DNA of 64,000 nucleotides from Bacteroidota bacterium (GTDB lineage: Bacteria; Bacteroidota; Bacteroidia; Chitinophagales; UBA10324): assembly GCA_018267315.1 (NCBI GenBank), contig JAFDYS010000024.1, forward strand, positions 1 to 64,000, read 5' to 3'. Below are positions 51,068-60,408 of the stretch, in pieces; position 1 is the stretch's first letter, and the number at the start of each line of letters is the position of its first letter. The notes beneath the pieces were generated by a model, which ran no database searches, was not told the DNA's origin, and worked only from the letters and a program-made list of their open reading frames with translations. Position numbers and translations under genes: made by a program.

Positions 51068-53488
51068 TCATTTGCTTTTTAGGATAGTTGCCGAAACGAT
51101 GTGCGGATTATTTTCATCCGGCGATGAAAGAATCAACACTTCATTCTGCTCACCCGCTGCCCACTTGTTAATCATATTATCATAAAACGGCGACCCCGGA
51201 TTTCCCGATTGCCCGCCCGGATAAATGCCATAAGCGTGGGGCTTCGGACCCAGTTCAACAATCATTCGCCACGACGGCCCATGATCGTAGCCGGTCGCAT
51301 TTACGATCATGGCATTCCCGCTGGTCTTCATATCCGACCGGCTGAATGCCGCAATGCGCAGCAGATGGTTGATGTGGGTATTCTTCACATCGCTCCATGA
51401 CCATGCCACAGGATTGTCACCGAAGTAACGTCGCAGGGTGTCACAGGCACTAATGAACGATTGCGTTGCCAGGTCCCCCAATGTTTCAACCTGCGGAGTG
51501 GTTTTGTTGTCAATCCAGTTTTTATTGATGTTAAAATGAACCGTGTTCATGGTAATGTCCGTCTCCGGATACATCAAACTATCGGCGCCGAGTTCATCAG
51601 CCCATATGGCATTCGTGAGGTTCTTCCACCATAAATTAAAGACGGATTGTTCCATGCTGGATGCAGTGGCATCGCGGTCCCATTGCTTCAGTTTTGAAAA
51701 AATATTTTTCTGAAAATCATCCAGCCGTCTCAGGTCTGTTTTCCCGGCCATAGAATCGAGATCAAACTCGGCAATCATGTTTCTGTTATCGAATTGAAGC
51801 AACCGCATGCTGTCAGCAGTGATGTTGCTCATGCCGGCAAGGCGCTCGTTGGTCCGGTGCGCGCGGGTTACCACTTCAAAGCGCCAGTTGAGGTAATAGG
51901 GATATGAGTCATCTGCAGGTGTTTGGTTATTTGAACTGACAAAACCTCTTTCCGGATTAATCACATGCGGATCATGATCATGCGGGAGGTAACCCTGCCA
52001 TTCATTTTCGGGTTTGCTTCCGTCAAGCAGAAACTTTCCCTGGTTCTTCCACTTCAGCGGATATTTTCCGTTCACCCACATGGCAATGTTGTTCGCCGCA
52101 TCTGCATAAACGAAATTTTGTGCAGGACACTGGAAGTACTGCAAGGCATCCACATATTCATTGTAGTTGGAAGCTTTGTTGAGCAGCAGGAATGTTTTGA
52201 GTTCCATAGTGCCGTCATGCGCCAGCCAGCGCATGGCATAGCCCATCGGAAAATCCTTTCGCATCATGCTCTTTCCCTTTTCAAATACCACCGGGCCATG
52301 ATGCGTGTAAACGACGGTATCAATCACGTCTTTGCCGCCCCGCACTTTGATCACCTCAGCTTTCTTCGTGGTTTTCTTCCATTCATGATTGTAGAAATAT
52401 TCTTTGCGCGAAGCATCCCGGTACTGCACACTGTACCAGTCGAGCACGTCAGCATCCACATTGGTTTCGCTCCAGGCAATATTTCTGTTAAAGCCGATGA
52501 TGATCATCGGCACGCCGGGCAGCGAAGCGCCGCTTACGTCATAATCAGGACTTACCAGTTGCATCTGGTACCATAGTGAAGGAAGGTTTAAGCCGAGATG
52601 CGGATCGCCGCAGAGAATGGGCAAACCGCTCGCTGTTTTGCTTCCGCTCACCGCCCAATTATTACTTCCATTCAGCGGATTGGGTTCATGATCGAATTCC
52701 GGATTGCCGGCTTCAGCCACTGCATCACCCGGTATGGCAGGTGCGGGTATCGGTTGAAAATCCCACGTCGTTCCTTTCGGAATGATGGGGTCATCAGCGT
52801 ACGGGTGATTCGTAAACAGTGAATCAATCGCCGGCATGCCATAGGCCTTCAATACATTGGTAACTTTCCAATCGCTGCTCAAACCGGACAAATCATAACT
52901 CATGTATTTGAGCAACAACGCGCATTTCAGATTTGACCATAGCCCGGGTTTGTAATCGAGCAATTTATATTCGACCGGCAAATCCCTCTCAGAAAGAGAG
53001 TTGATATAAGCATTTACACCGGAAGTATAAGCGTCGGCAGCTTCCTTACTCTGTGGATCCGTTTCCATCACCGCTACTGTCTTCTCCGCTCCGAACACCA
53101 TGCCAAACCGGCGTTGCTGCCGGTCATAGTCGAGGGCCTTTTCGCCAATGATCTCACTGATTCTGCCGGCGGCCGCCATGGTTTGAAAATCCATTTGCCA
53201 CAGGCGGTATTTCGCATGAATATATCCCTGGGCAAGAAAGAGGTCGTGATTGTTCTTAGCAAATATGTGCGGAACAAGGTTGTCATCCATGACCACTCGC
53301 ACTTCATCGCGTAAACCGGGAATGACGAGCGATTCATCGGACATTTTTCCGTTTTCATTGTTTTGCCAGAAACCGGTGAAGGGTGAAAAGAATTTTCCGA
53401 GCGGCGGCACCTCGCCTACTCGACCGTTAAGCATCCAGCACAGCAAAATGGTGATCAGCGTTGCCGGAATAAACATCATCCACTTCAT
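51068..53488 (-). CDS. Penicillin acylase-family Ntn hydrolase
   Basis: 806 residues with an N-terminal signal or anchor helix. An alpha chain comes first (LRDEVRVVMDDNLVPHIFAKNNHDLFLAQGY, a family hallmark), then the autoproteolytic site before Ser in LNGSNNWAVSGSKTASGLP, where Ser becomes the N-terminal nucleophile of the beta chain. Further markers: CGDPHLGLNLPSLWYQMQL and PVVFEKG. Family members cleave amide bonds in acyl-homoserine lactones, beta-lactams or phenylacetyl compounds. Periplasmic. Substrate unknown; quorum quenching is only a possibility. Confidence 0.9.
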   Translation of the reverse strand: MKWMMFIPATLITILLCWMLNGRVGEVPPLGKFFSPFTGFWQNNENGKMSDESLVIPGLRDEVRVVMDDNLVPHIFAKNNHDLFLAQGYIHAKYRLWQMDFQTMAAAGRISEIIGEKALDYDRQQRRFGMVFGAEKTVAVMETDPQSKEAADAYTSGVNAYINSLSERDLPVEYKLLDYKPGLWSNLKCALLLKYMSYDLSGLSSDWKVTNVLKAYGMPAIDSLFTNHPYADDPIIPKGTTWDFQPIPAPAIPGDAVAEAGNPEFDHEPNPLNGSNNWAVSGSKTASGLPILCGDPHLGLNLPSLWYQMQLVSPDYDVSGASLPGVPMIIIGFNRNIAWSETNVDADVLDWYSVQYRDASRKEYFYNHEWKKTTKKAEVIKVRGGKDVIDTVVYTHHGPVVFEKGKSMMRKDFPMGYAMRWLAHDGTMELKTFLLLNKASNYNEYVDALQYFQCPAQNFVYADAANNIAMWVNGKYPLKWKNQGKFLLDGSKPENEWQGYLPHDHDPHVINPERGFVSSNNQTPADDSYPYYLNWRFEVVTRAHRTNERLAGMSNITADSMRLLQFDNRNMIAEFDLDSMAGKTDLRRLDDFQKNIFSKLKQWDRDATASSMEQSVFNLWWKNLTNAIWADELGADSLMYPETDITMNTVHFNINKNWIDNKTTPQVETLGDLATQSFISACDTLRRYFGDNPVAWSWSDVKNTHINHLLRIAAFSRSDMKTSGNAMIVNATGYDHGPSWRMIVELGPKPHAYGIYPGGQSGNPGSPFYDNMINKWAAGEQNEVLILSSPDENNPHIVSATILKSK

Positions 53489-53518
53489 ACCGGCGAAGCT
53501 AAGAAGATTGGTGTATTC

Positions 53519-53526
53519 TAATTTTG
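53519..53526 (+). promoter_or_regulatory. -7 promoter element, DUF4251 gene
   Basis: TAATTTTG matches TAnnTTTG and lies 32 bases before the start at 53559. No convincing -33 element. Confidence 0.45.
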
Positions 53527-53558
53527 CACGGTCAACGACTTATCAAACACATTTCATC

Positions 53559-54071
53559 ATGAAAACAAGTATCAGCTATCGCCATCTCATTCTGGCCGGT
53601 CTGGTTTGGTTGATGACCCTGCCCGGCCTGCATGCCCAAAACAAGAACAATCAAAAAGAAACTGCTCAGACAGCAGCCATGGAAAAAATGATTGCTGCAA
53701 AACACTTTGTCTTTCGCGCACAATCCGCTTCACCCACCGGTGGGAAACTGATACAACTTTCCTATGGCTTCTTTCTGAAATTTTATGGCGATACAATAAT
53801 CTCTTATTTGCCTTATTACGGACAGGGACACGCACCGGTGTTATCAGGTGAAAACAAGGGAATTGATTTCACATCACTTTCCAATGATTACAAAACTGAG
53901 AACCGCAAAAAAGGAGGATGGGACATCACCCTTGTACCGAAGGACTATGATGATGTAGAAAAAATTTTCCTCACGGTTTTTGAAAACGGAAAAACTTCCG
54001 TTCAGGTACTCAGCAGGAGCCGCTCTCCCATTTCGTATGATGGGTTCATTGAAGCGCCCGGTAATAAGTAG
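53559..54071 (+). CDS. DUF4251 family exported protein
   Basis: 170 residues from the ATG at 53559, which begins a signal peptide (cleavage near GLHAQ); the frame is open further upstream but runs antisense through the acylase gene. After a Lys/Gln-rich stretch comes the DUF4251 domain with KHFVFRAQSASPTGG, LSYGFFLKFYGDTIISYLPYYG, GIDFTSLSNDYK and NGKTSVQVLSRSRSPISYDG. Members are periplasmic, restricted to Bacteroidota, and of unknown function. Confidence 0.87.
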   Translation: MKTSISYRHLILAGLVWLMTLPGLHAQNKNNQKETAQTAAMEKMIAAKHFVFRAQSASPTGGKLIQLSYGFFLKFYGDTIISYLPYYGQGHAPVLSGENKGIDFTSLSNDYKTENRKKGGWDITLVPKDYDDVEKIFLTVFENGKTSVQVLSRSRSPISYDGFIEAPGNK

Positions 54072-54157
54072 CACACCATCATGGACACAGGCAGTTGACC
54101 GGGTACATTCCGGAATTTCTTCATGTCACTTATTTTTACTGAAACTATCCTGTGACC

Positions 54158-56137
54158 ATGAAGAAGCTTTACCTCTACCTGTCAGCAACATGCATGTTTT
54201 GCTTTTTCACCCCGTCAGTTTTTGCAACAGTGTATGATGTCAACTCGCTGGATGTTTCCAATACGGGCAGTGGAACGAGCGGCACACTCCGGTACTGTAT
54301 CAGCCAGGCAAATCAATCGGCAGGTCCGCATGTCATCAACTTCAGTGTTGCGGGCACCATCAGCATTACAAACAACTCGGCTCTTCCATCATTAAATCAA
54401 TCCATCACCATAGATGCAAGCACAGCGCCGGGGTATGCTGGTACACCGGTCGTAATCCTTGACGGCAGCAATTCCAACAGCGGAAACGGTATTAACATCG
54501 CGGCTGCCAATTGCGCCATCTACGGCTTGCAGATTTCCGGCTTTGCATACAACGGCATATCCGTTTCCGGAAATAACCAGGATTACTTTCGTATTGGCGC
54601 AGCGGGAAAAGGAAACGTGATCATCAGCAATGGATACCGGGGCATCCAGATTGATGCCGCCGACAATGGAATGATTGCTTACAATCACATCGGGGTGGAA
54701 GCATCCGGTGATGTTTGCGCCGGGAATGGTTATGACGGAATTGATTTTTCGAATACCGCCAACAATGATTCCATTTACTTCAACCATATTTCATGCAATG
54801 AATACAACGGCATTCAGGTTGGAGGATGCGACGGCATTGTGATCAAAGGAAATGTGATTGGGCCGCTTTCCAATTCCTGCGCAGGAAATCTTTACCGCGG
54901 CATTGACCTGGAAGATGGCGCCGATAACTGTATCGTGGGAGGCAGCAGTCCAGCAGAATTCAATAAGATCGCCGGCAATTTGTACTGGGGTATTGAAGTT
55001 AAGAACAATTCCATCAACAACCTGCTGAGCGGAAACAGTTATCTCTGCAACGATTACGGCGCCATCGAGATCAATGCCGGCGGAAATAACAACATGCAAA
55101 CTCCCGTAATCGCGAGTGCATCCGGCAGCGTGATTTCGGGCACTTCGTCGGCCAATGCCGTAATTGAAATCTTCAAAAGCCAGAACACACTAAATAATCA
55201 ATGCACCAGCACACCGGGGAACCAGGGCGCCGATTTTATTGGCACCACTACGGCAGATGCCACCGGCAACTGGAGTATCTCCGGATCATTTGGCGGTTAT
55301 GTAATCGCCACTTCCCGCGATGCAAACGGTAACACTTCCGAGTTTTCAACCGAAGTTAACACGGGTGTCATTGACTCGCTGATGAACAAATGCGAAGGCA
55401 CCATTCAAAGTCTGATTGCCGGATTCACGCCATCGTCACTGGAAATCTGCCAGAAGAATTGTCTTGATTTCACGGATCAATCAACGAACGCCGTTTCGTG
55501 GCAATGGTATTTTGAAGGAGGAACTCCGGCTGAGTCCACCGCGCAAAACCCCGCATCCATTTGCTACAACAACCCCGGCGTTTACGAGGTGCTGCAGGTA
55601 GCGTATGGCGCCGGCGGCGATTCTGCCATTTCCACTATTACTATTACAGTGAATGCCACTCCTCCTATTCCGACGGTTACGCTGCAAAACGATACACTCT
55701 TCTCCACCAGTGCTTTCAGCTACCAATGGTTCTTCAATGGGGATTCCATTCCCGGCGCCAACGACTCATATTACGCAGTGACAGAAAACGGATTTTACTA
55801 TGTGACCGTGCAAGATTCCAATGGCTGTGTATCGGGTTCACTGGCCACTCAGGTAATCATTGAAGGCATCAGCACCCCAATCACTGCTCCTTCAATCTAT
55901 GCCGAAACACTCAATGGCAATAGCACGGTAAACATCACGTTCGCCTCCTCGCCTGAAGAACCGTACGCACTGCGAATTTTTGATTTGAGCGGCAGGATGC
56001 TTTACATTGAACGTTTCCGGTGTGGCGGCGGAATCATCACAAAACATATAACGCTTTCATCATGCCCCCGCGGGATTTACTTCGTGGAATTGGCAAGCAG
56101 TAACCGCCTGTCCGTTTCAAAAATCATCCTGCAGTAG
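54158..56137 (+). CDS. T9SS-secreted parallel beta-helix protein with PKD and Ig-like domains
   Basis: 659 residues from the ATG at 54158 (a GTG two codons earlier is possible). Signal peptide, then a right-handed parallel beta-helix (about 25-310) of repeated turns such as NGINIAAANCAIYGLQISGFAYNGI. Then comes a short beta domain, a PKD domain (about 425-500, with SWQWYFEGGTPAES), an Ig-like module (about 505-570) and a type A T9SS sorting domain (FDLSGRMLYIE, CPRGIYFVEL). The helix may bind or cut polysaccharide, but no lyase active site is evident. Confidence 0.88.
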   Translation: MKKLYLYLSATCMFCFFTPSVFATVYDVNSLDVSNTGSGTSGTLRYCISQANQSAGPHVINFSVAGTISITNNSALPSLNQSITIDASTAPGYAGTPVVILDGSNSNSGNGINIAAANCAIYGLQISGFAYNGISVSGNNQDYFRIGAAGKGNVIISNGYRGIQIDAADNGMIAYNHIGVEASGDVCAGNGYDGIDFSNTANNDSIYFNHISCNEYNGIQVGGCDGIVIKGNVIGPLSNSCAGNLYRGIDLEDGADNCIVGGSSPAEFNKIAGNLYWGIEVKNNSINNLLSGNSYLCNDYGAIEINAGGNNNMQTPVIASASGSVISGTSSANAVIEIFKSQNTLNNQCTSTPGNQGADFIGTTTADATGNWSISGSFGGYVIATSRDANGNTSEFSTEVNTGVIDSLMNKCEGTIQSLIAGFTPSSLEICQKNCLDFTDQSTNAVSWQWYFEGGTPAESTAQNPASICYNNPGVYEVLQVAYGAGGDSAISTITITVNATPPIPTVTLQNDTLFSTSAFSYQWFFNGDSIPGANDSYYAVTENGFYYVTVQDSNGCVSGSLATQVIIEGISTPITAPSIYAETLNGNSTVNITFASSPEEPYALRIFDLSGRMLYIERFRCGGGIITKHITLSSCPRGIYFVELASSNRLSVSKIILQ

Positions 56138-56213
56138 CAGCTTCATCACTGATTTTCCGGCTACAGCGATACTATTTACTTATTCAGTGAAAAGTAATTG
56201 CACTGAATGAATA

Positions 56214-56272
56214 AGAGAAAGAGATTTGGTTCTGAAATCAAAAATCAATTTCTCAAAACCAAATTTTTCTCT
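56214..56272 (+). repeat. Long imperfect hairpin just before a small acidic ORF
   Basis: ATTTGGTT (56224-56231) pairs with AACCAAAT (56257-56264), GAAAT (56234-56238) with ATTTC (56248-56252), and AGAGAAA (56214-56220) with the TTTTCTCT end. It closes 3 bases before the ATG at 56276, so it would form in the 5' leader of that frame. Confidence 0.55.
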
Positions 56273-56275
56273 GCC

Positions 56276-56422
56276 ATGGAAACCGAAATTTATCAGGCAA
56301 CTGAAAACACGAATTCAGCCGCAAACACGGAAAAAGAGTTCAACACTTTTGAATCCAACGACGATTTTTTTACCGATCGTGATTTCGGAGATGAAGATGC
56401 ACACGACTTGTTTGAAGTGTAA
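56276..56422 (+). CDS. Small acidic hypothetical protein
   Basis: 48 residues from the ATG at 56276; an in-frame ATG at 56207 would give 71 residues with a basic leader inside the hairpin. The product is polar and strongly acidic, ending EKEFNTFESNDDFFTDRDFGDEDAHDLFEV-like in composition, with no hydrophobic segment. Codon use resembles that of neighbours. No family recognised. It may be translated, but only conservation or proteomics would settle it. Confidence 0.35.
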   Translation: METEIYQATENTNSAANTEKEFNTFESNDDFFTDRDFGDEDAHDLFEV

Positions 56423-56528
56423 TGCGCCTCAACCATTGAGGAATCCCGTTCAATCTTCCACAAGAGTGTGTTGAGGAAGCACCCGGCACAGATTGGCATT
56501 TGTTAACTTGGCCGCCTATCTTGCGCGA

Positions 56529-57722
56529 ATGGAAATTCTCTCACAGCGGATTCAGAACCTGGCCGAGTCCGAAACGTTGCAGATGGCGAAACTCAGCCGT
56601 GAGTTAAGAGCCAAAGGGTATGACATTATTGATATGAGTTTGGGTGAACCGGATTTTGAAACACCCAAACACATTCGCGAGGCCGCCAAGAAGGCCATTG
56701 ATGATGGTTTTACCAAGTACCCTCCTGTTTCCGGTTATGCTGATCTGCGGCAGGCCATATCAGAAAAATTCAACCGCGAAAACGGATTTGATTTCACGCC
56801 CGACCAGATTGTGGTATCAACAGGCGCCAAGCAATCTATCGCCAATGTGATGCTCGTGTTGGTGGATCCGGGTGACGAAGTGATCCTGCCTTCGCCATAC
56901 TGGGTGAGCTACCGAGAGATTATCAAGCTGGCACAGGGGAAGCAGGTTACCATTCCTTCATCAGTCGAAAACAATTTCAAGATTACACCAGAGCAACTGG
57001 AGCAGGCCATCACGCCGCACACGCGCGTGTTTTGTTATTCTTCTCCCTGCAATCCTACCGGCACGGTTTACACCCGGGATGAATTGAAGGCATTCGCAGA
57101 GGTTTTTGCCCGGCACCCGCATGTGTTCATCATTTCAGATGAGATCTATGAACATATTTCATTCAGAGGGAAACACGAAAGCTTAGCTCAGTTTCCCGAA
57201 CTCCGGGATCGGGTGATTGTGGTCAACGGTGTTTCAAAGGCATATGCCATGACGGGATGGCGGCTCGGTTACATCGGCGCCCCGCAGTGGATTGCTAAAG
57301 CGTGTGACAAAATGCAGGGGCAAATCACTTCCGGCGCCAATTCCATCGCACAGCGCGCGGCGCTGGCCGCCCTCACTTCTGACCAATCTGAAACGGATAA
57401 AATGCGTGATGCCTTTCACCGCCGCCGTGATTTGATTTTAGGATTGATCAATGAAATTCCCGGGTTGAAACCCAACAAGCCCGAAGGCGCTTTCTATCTG
57501 TTTCCTGATGTGAGTTACTACTTTGATAAGTCACACGACGATCACATCATTCTCAATGCCGATGATCTTTGCCGCTACCTTGTGTATAATGCAAGCATCA
57601 CCACCGTAACCGGTCAGGCCTTCGGCGCAGAGAATTGCATTCGTATTTCATATGCGACCTCGGAGGAGAAAATCAAAGAAGCCATGCGCAGGATGAAGGA
57701 AGCACTGGCTAAGCTGAAGTAA
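56529..57722 (+). CDS. Class I PLP-dependent aminotransferase (aspartate aminotransferase type)
   Basis: 397 residues from the ATG at 56529, of usual length. Markers: DIIDMSLGEPDFETPKHI, YPPVSGYADLRQAI, the NPTG motif in YSSPCNPTGTVY, Asp in IISDEIYEHI, the PLP Lys in NGVSKAYAMTGWRLGYIG, and the substrate-carboxylate Arg in NCIRISYA. This is subgroup I-gamma, which includes aspartate and prephenate aminotransferases; the exact substrate needs assay. Cytoplasmic, single gene. Confidence 0.93.
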   Translation: MEILSQRIQNLAESETLQMAKLSRELRAKGYDIIDMSLGEPDFETPKHIREAAKKAIDDGFTKYPPVSGYADLRQAISEKFNRENGFDFTPDQIVVSTGAKQSIANVMLVLVDPGDEVILPSPYWVSYREIIKLAQGKQVTIPSSVENNFKITPEQLEQAITPHTRVFCYSSPCNPTGTVYTRDELKAFAEVFARHPHVFIISDEIYEHISFRGKHESLAQFPELRDRVIVVNGVSKAYAMTGWRLGYIGAPQWIAKACDKMQGQITSGANSIAQRAALAALTSDQSETDKMRDAFHRRRDLILGLINEIPGLKPNKPEGAFYLFPDVSYYFDKSHDDHIILNADDLCRYLVYNASITTVTGQAFGAENCIRISYATSEEKIKEAMRRMKEALAKLK

Positions 57723-57828
57723 TTAAGGATGGAAACCGCAAGCAGCTGTAAGCAACACCAGCAACAAGCAAAACCCGAAAAGGCGCCACCCGATACGAGT
57801 TCAAATCATAAAACAATCGCCACCTCTC

Positions 57829-58806
57829 TTGCCCGTGTCACTCTCTGCCACTCTCGATAAATTCAAAGGAAAAAAAATTCTCGTCATCGGCGATGTGATG
57901 CTCGATGCGTACTTGTGGGGAAGCGTTGACCGCATTTCTCCCGAAGCGCCTGTTCCGATTGTTGCCATAGAGAAAAAAGAAGAACGCCTCGGCGGGGCCG
58001 CCAATGTGGCGCTGAATCTGAAAGAACTTGGGGCGGTTCCTTTGCTGTGCTCTGTGATCGGAACGGATGATGCTGCGAAGATGTTCACCGGTGCATTAAA
58101 GCGAAACCAGATAACCGATGCCGGCATCATCCTTTCGGCGAAACGCATTACCACTGTTAAAACACGGGTGCTAAGCAAGAGCCACCAGCTCATCCGCTAT
58201 GATTCTGAAACTACAACTGATTTGAATGCCGACGAGGAGAAAAAACTTGTTTCCGCCATTGCTAAACTGATGGACCGGGAAAAGCCCGCTGCCGTCATTT
58301 TCGAAGACTACAACAAAGGGGTTCTCACCGGGCGCGTGATTGATGAGGTGATCAGGATGGCAGGCGAAAGAAAAATCTTTACGGCTGTTGATCCCAAGAA
58401 GAAAAATTTTTTCGCTTACAAAAATGTATCGCTGTTCAAACCCAACCTCCGGGAGATTCGCGAAGCCCTGCACATGGAACCCGTAGAACTCAACCTGGCT
58501 ACACTCAAAAATGTGCATCACGAACTTCACCAGCGGCTGAAGAATCATATTACACTCATCACGCTTTCCGAGCATGGCATTTATTACAGCGATGGAAAGA
58601 ATTCAGGAATCATTGCCGCACACAAGCGTGATATCGCCGATGTTTCCGGCGCAGGCGACACTGTAATTGCCGTGGCTACGCTCGCAATCATATCAGGTCT
58701 CTCGCTTAAAGCGGCAGCCGATATCGCCAACCTGGCCGGCGGGCTTGTTTGCGAATATGCTGGTGTGGTTCCCGTTACCCGGCAAATGCTGCTGCAGTCT
58801 GCCTGA
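57829..58806 (+). CDS. RfaE1/HldE-type heptose 7-phosphate kinase domain protein
   Basis: 325 residues of the PfkB/ribokinase fold. Markers: ILVIGDVMLDAYLWGSVDRISPEAPVPIV, GGAANVALNLKELG, the ATP-site DVSGAGDTVIAVATLA and a final GxxxANLAGGLVC. This matches the kinase half of HldE (RfaE1), which makes D-glycero-beta-D-manno-heptose 1,7-bisphosphate. The adenylyltransferase half is absent, as in many Bacteroidota where it is a separate gene. No ATG is available; the start is TTG 57829 or GTG 57835. Related sugar kinases are not excluded. Confidence 0.82.
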   Translation: MPVSLSATLDKFKGKKILVIGDVMLDAYLWGSVDRISPEAPVPIVAIEKKEERLGGAANVALNLKELGAVPLLCSVIGTDDAAKMFTGALKRNQITDAGIILSAKRITTVKTRVLSKSHQLIRYDSETTTDLNADEEKKLVSAIAKLMDREKPAAVIFEDYNKGVLTGRVIDEVIRMAGERKIFTAVDPKKKNFFAYKNVSLFKPNLREIREALHMEPVELNLATLKNVHHELHQRLKNHITLITLSEHGIYYSDGKNSGIIAAHKRDIADVSGAGDTVIAVATLAIISGLSLKAAADIANLAGGLVCEYAGVVPVTRQMLLQSA

Positions 58807-58865
58807 TTGTTACCACGGCAATCTTAGTTCGCCTATTCGTTTACCTTTATCACAAACACACCCCC

Positions 58866-60323
58866 ATGAATCGATCTGTCATTGCCCTTTGCTTCTGGTG
58901 CATCTCTTCCGTGTCATCAGCACAGGGCCCGATCACCTGGCTGAATCCGCAGACAGTGAACACCACGATCGGAACTGATTGGCCTCGCGTTGCTATTTCG
59001 CATTCAAGAGTGATTGTGGCATGGGGCGAATTCACCAGCGGCACCCTCCTTTGCAGGAGTTTCTCTAACGGGAGTTTCGGCACAGAAAAAATACTCACTC
59101 CGCCCGGCTATGCAGCGGCAGTTTTCGGATTGACCGGTCCTGATTTGAAAGCTTCCGGTGATTCGGTTTTTATCGTGTATGCCGGCTACGATGGATTTCA
59201 TGCTTACCTCCAGCATTCATACGATGGTGGCAATACATTCAGCGACACCATTCGCATTGACAATATCGCCGGTTACTATCCCCAGTATCCGAGTCTCGAC
59301 ATCATGCCGGGAGGAAATCCCATCATCAGCTATGCAAAACTTGATTTCGGTTTTTCTGATCCGCAATATGTAGTGACGAAATCATTGGACGGCGGAAATA
59401 CATTCTCCAATCCGGTTGATGCCACGCTTGCCGTGGGCGCCAATCCCTGCGACTGCTGCCCGGGCACTATGGTTTATCGCAACAATGTGGCCTGCGTGAT
59501 CTACCGTAATTCGATCAACAATCAACGAGACATGCGGGTGGCAATCTCATTCGACAATGCACAAACCTTTAGTGAAGTGGGAAACATTGACAACAACGGA
59601 TGGTTTTTCGACAGTTGCCCGTCCATAGGTGGCGACGGAGATTTACAGGGCGATACTCTCATCAGTGTTTTCATGAACGGATTGAATGGACAGAAGTGTT
59701 ACGTATCCACGCTGAATGTGAATACACTTCAGCAGGGTTTTCAGAAGCAGCTGTTTAACCTGCCCGATGCTGGTTTGCAAACTCATCCGCGCATGGCAGC
59801 CAAGGGTGATACCATGGCCGTTGTTTGGGAACAGAATATTGGCAGCGACCGTAATATCATGTTCACCTACTCGCTCACGGGTGCCGCCGGCCTGGGGCAA
59901 ACAGTAGACACTCTCAGCAACATTCTCACTGACGGTTTTCATACTAACCCTGATATCGCCTACAGCGACGGTAAATTCTATGTCGTCTATGCCGACCCGA
60001 TCCTTAATAAGATTTATCTGATGCAGGGGATTCTTTATGGCACTACAGGAATTGATAACACTTCTGCCGGTCTTCCATCAATTCAACTCTCAGGGGATTT
60101 TGAGGGCAATCAAATACGGATTGTGAATGGCGAATCCATTCATGAGGCGGGTGTAATAACGATATTCAGTGCTACCGGGATGCCCTGCGAATCCCATGTG
60201 TTTCCTGCCTTCAATAAATCACAGCCGATCCATTTGGATCACCCGCTCAGCAACGGGCTTTACTTCATTAGTCTTCAAACCGATTCCGGAGTTTACACCG
60301 GGAAGTTCATCGTGTCGCATTGA
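58866..60323 (+). CDS. T9SS-secreted BNR-repeat (sialidase-like propeller) protein
   Basis: 485 residues from the ATG at 58866, which opens a signal peptide (cleavage near VSSAQ); the open frame further upstream overlaps the kinase gene. The body is a six-bladed propeller with BNR-type Asp boxes such as SYDGGNTFSDT and SLDGGNTFSNP. A cysteine-dense loop NPCDCCPGTM sits at about residue 200. Ends with a T9SS sorting domain (GVITIFSATGMPCES, LSNGLYFISL). Sialidase catalytic Arg/Tyr residues were not identified, so it may be only a binding or structural protein. Confidence 0.82.
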   Translation: MNRSVIALCFWCISSVSSAQGPITWLNPQTVNTTIGTDWPRVAISHSRVIVAWGEFTSGTLLCRSFSNGSFGTEKILTPPGYAAAVFGLTGPDLKASGDSVFIVYAGYDGFHAYLQHSYDGGNTFSDTIRIDNIAGYYPQYPSLDIMPGGNPIISYAKLDFGFSDPQYVVTKSLDGGNTFSNPVDATLAVGANPCDCCPGTMVYRNNVACVIYRNSINNQRDMRVAISFDNAQTFSEVGNIDNNGWFFDSCPSIGGDGDLQGDTLISVFMNGLNGQKCYVSTLNVNTLQQGFQKQLFNLPDAGLQTHPRMAAKGDTMAVVWEQNIGSDRNIMFTYSLTGAAGLGQTVDTLSNILTDGFHTNPDIAYSDGKFYVVYADPILNKIYLMQGILYGTTGIDNTSAGLPSIQLSGDFEGNQIRIVNGESIHEAGVITIFSATGMPCESHVFPAFNKSQPIHLDHPLSNGLYFISLQTDSGVYTGKFIVSH

Positions 60324-60361
60324 AACGTGCTACATCGTTTCTAGCATTCTATTCAAATTGC

Positions 60362-60369
60362 TACATTTG
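60362..60369 (+). promoter_or_regulatory. -7 promoter element, gene at 60409
   Basis: TACATTTG matches TAnnTTTG, with TTT about 21 bases upstream (60338-60340) as a partial -33. The start codon follows 40 bases later. Confidence 0.45.
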
Positions 60370-60408
60370 ATTATCGGATTTTTCCCGCATAATCTTAATC
60401 TTCCTCCT

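Noticed and set aside
51965..52576. Plus-strand frame of 203 codons
   Set aside because: Antisense to the penicillin acylase gene, no recognisable feature.
54119..54137. CATGTCACTTAT before the beta-helix protein, shared with the PPOX promoter
   Set aside because: Only one half-site matches and no TAnnTTTG follows at the right distance.
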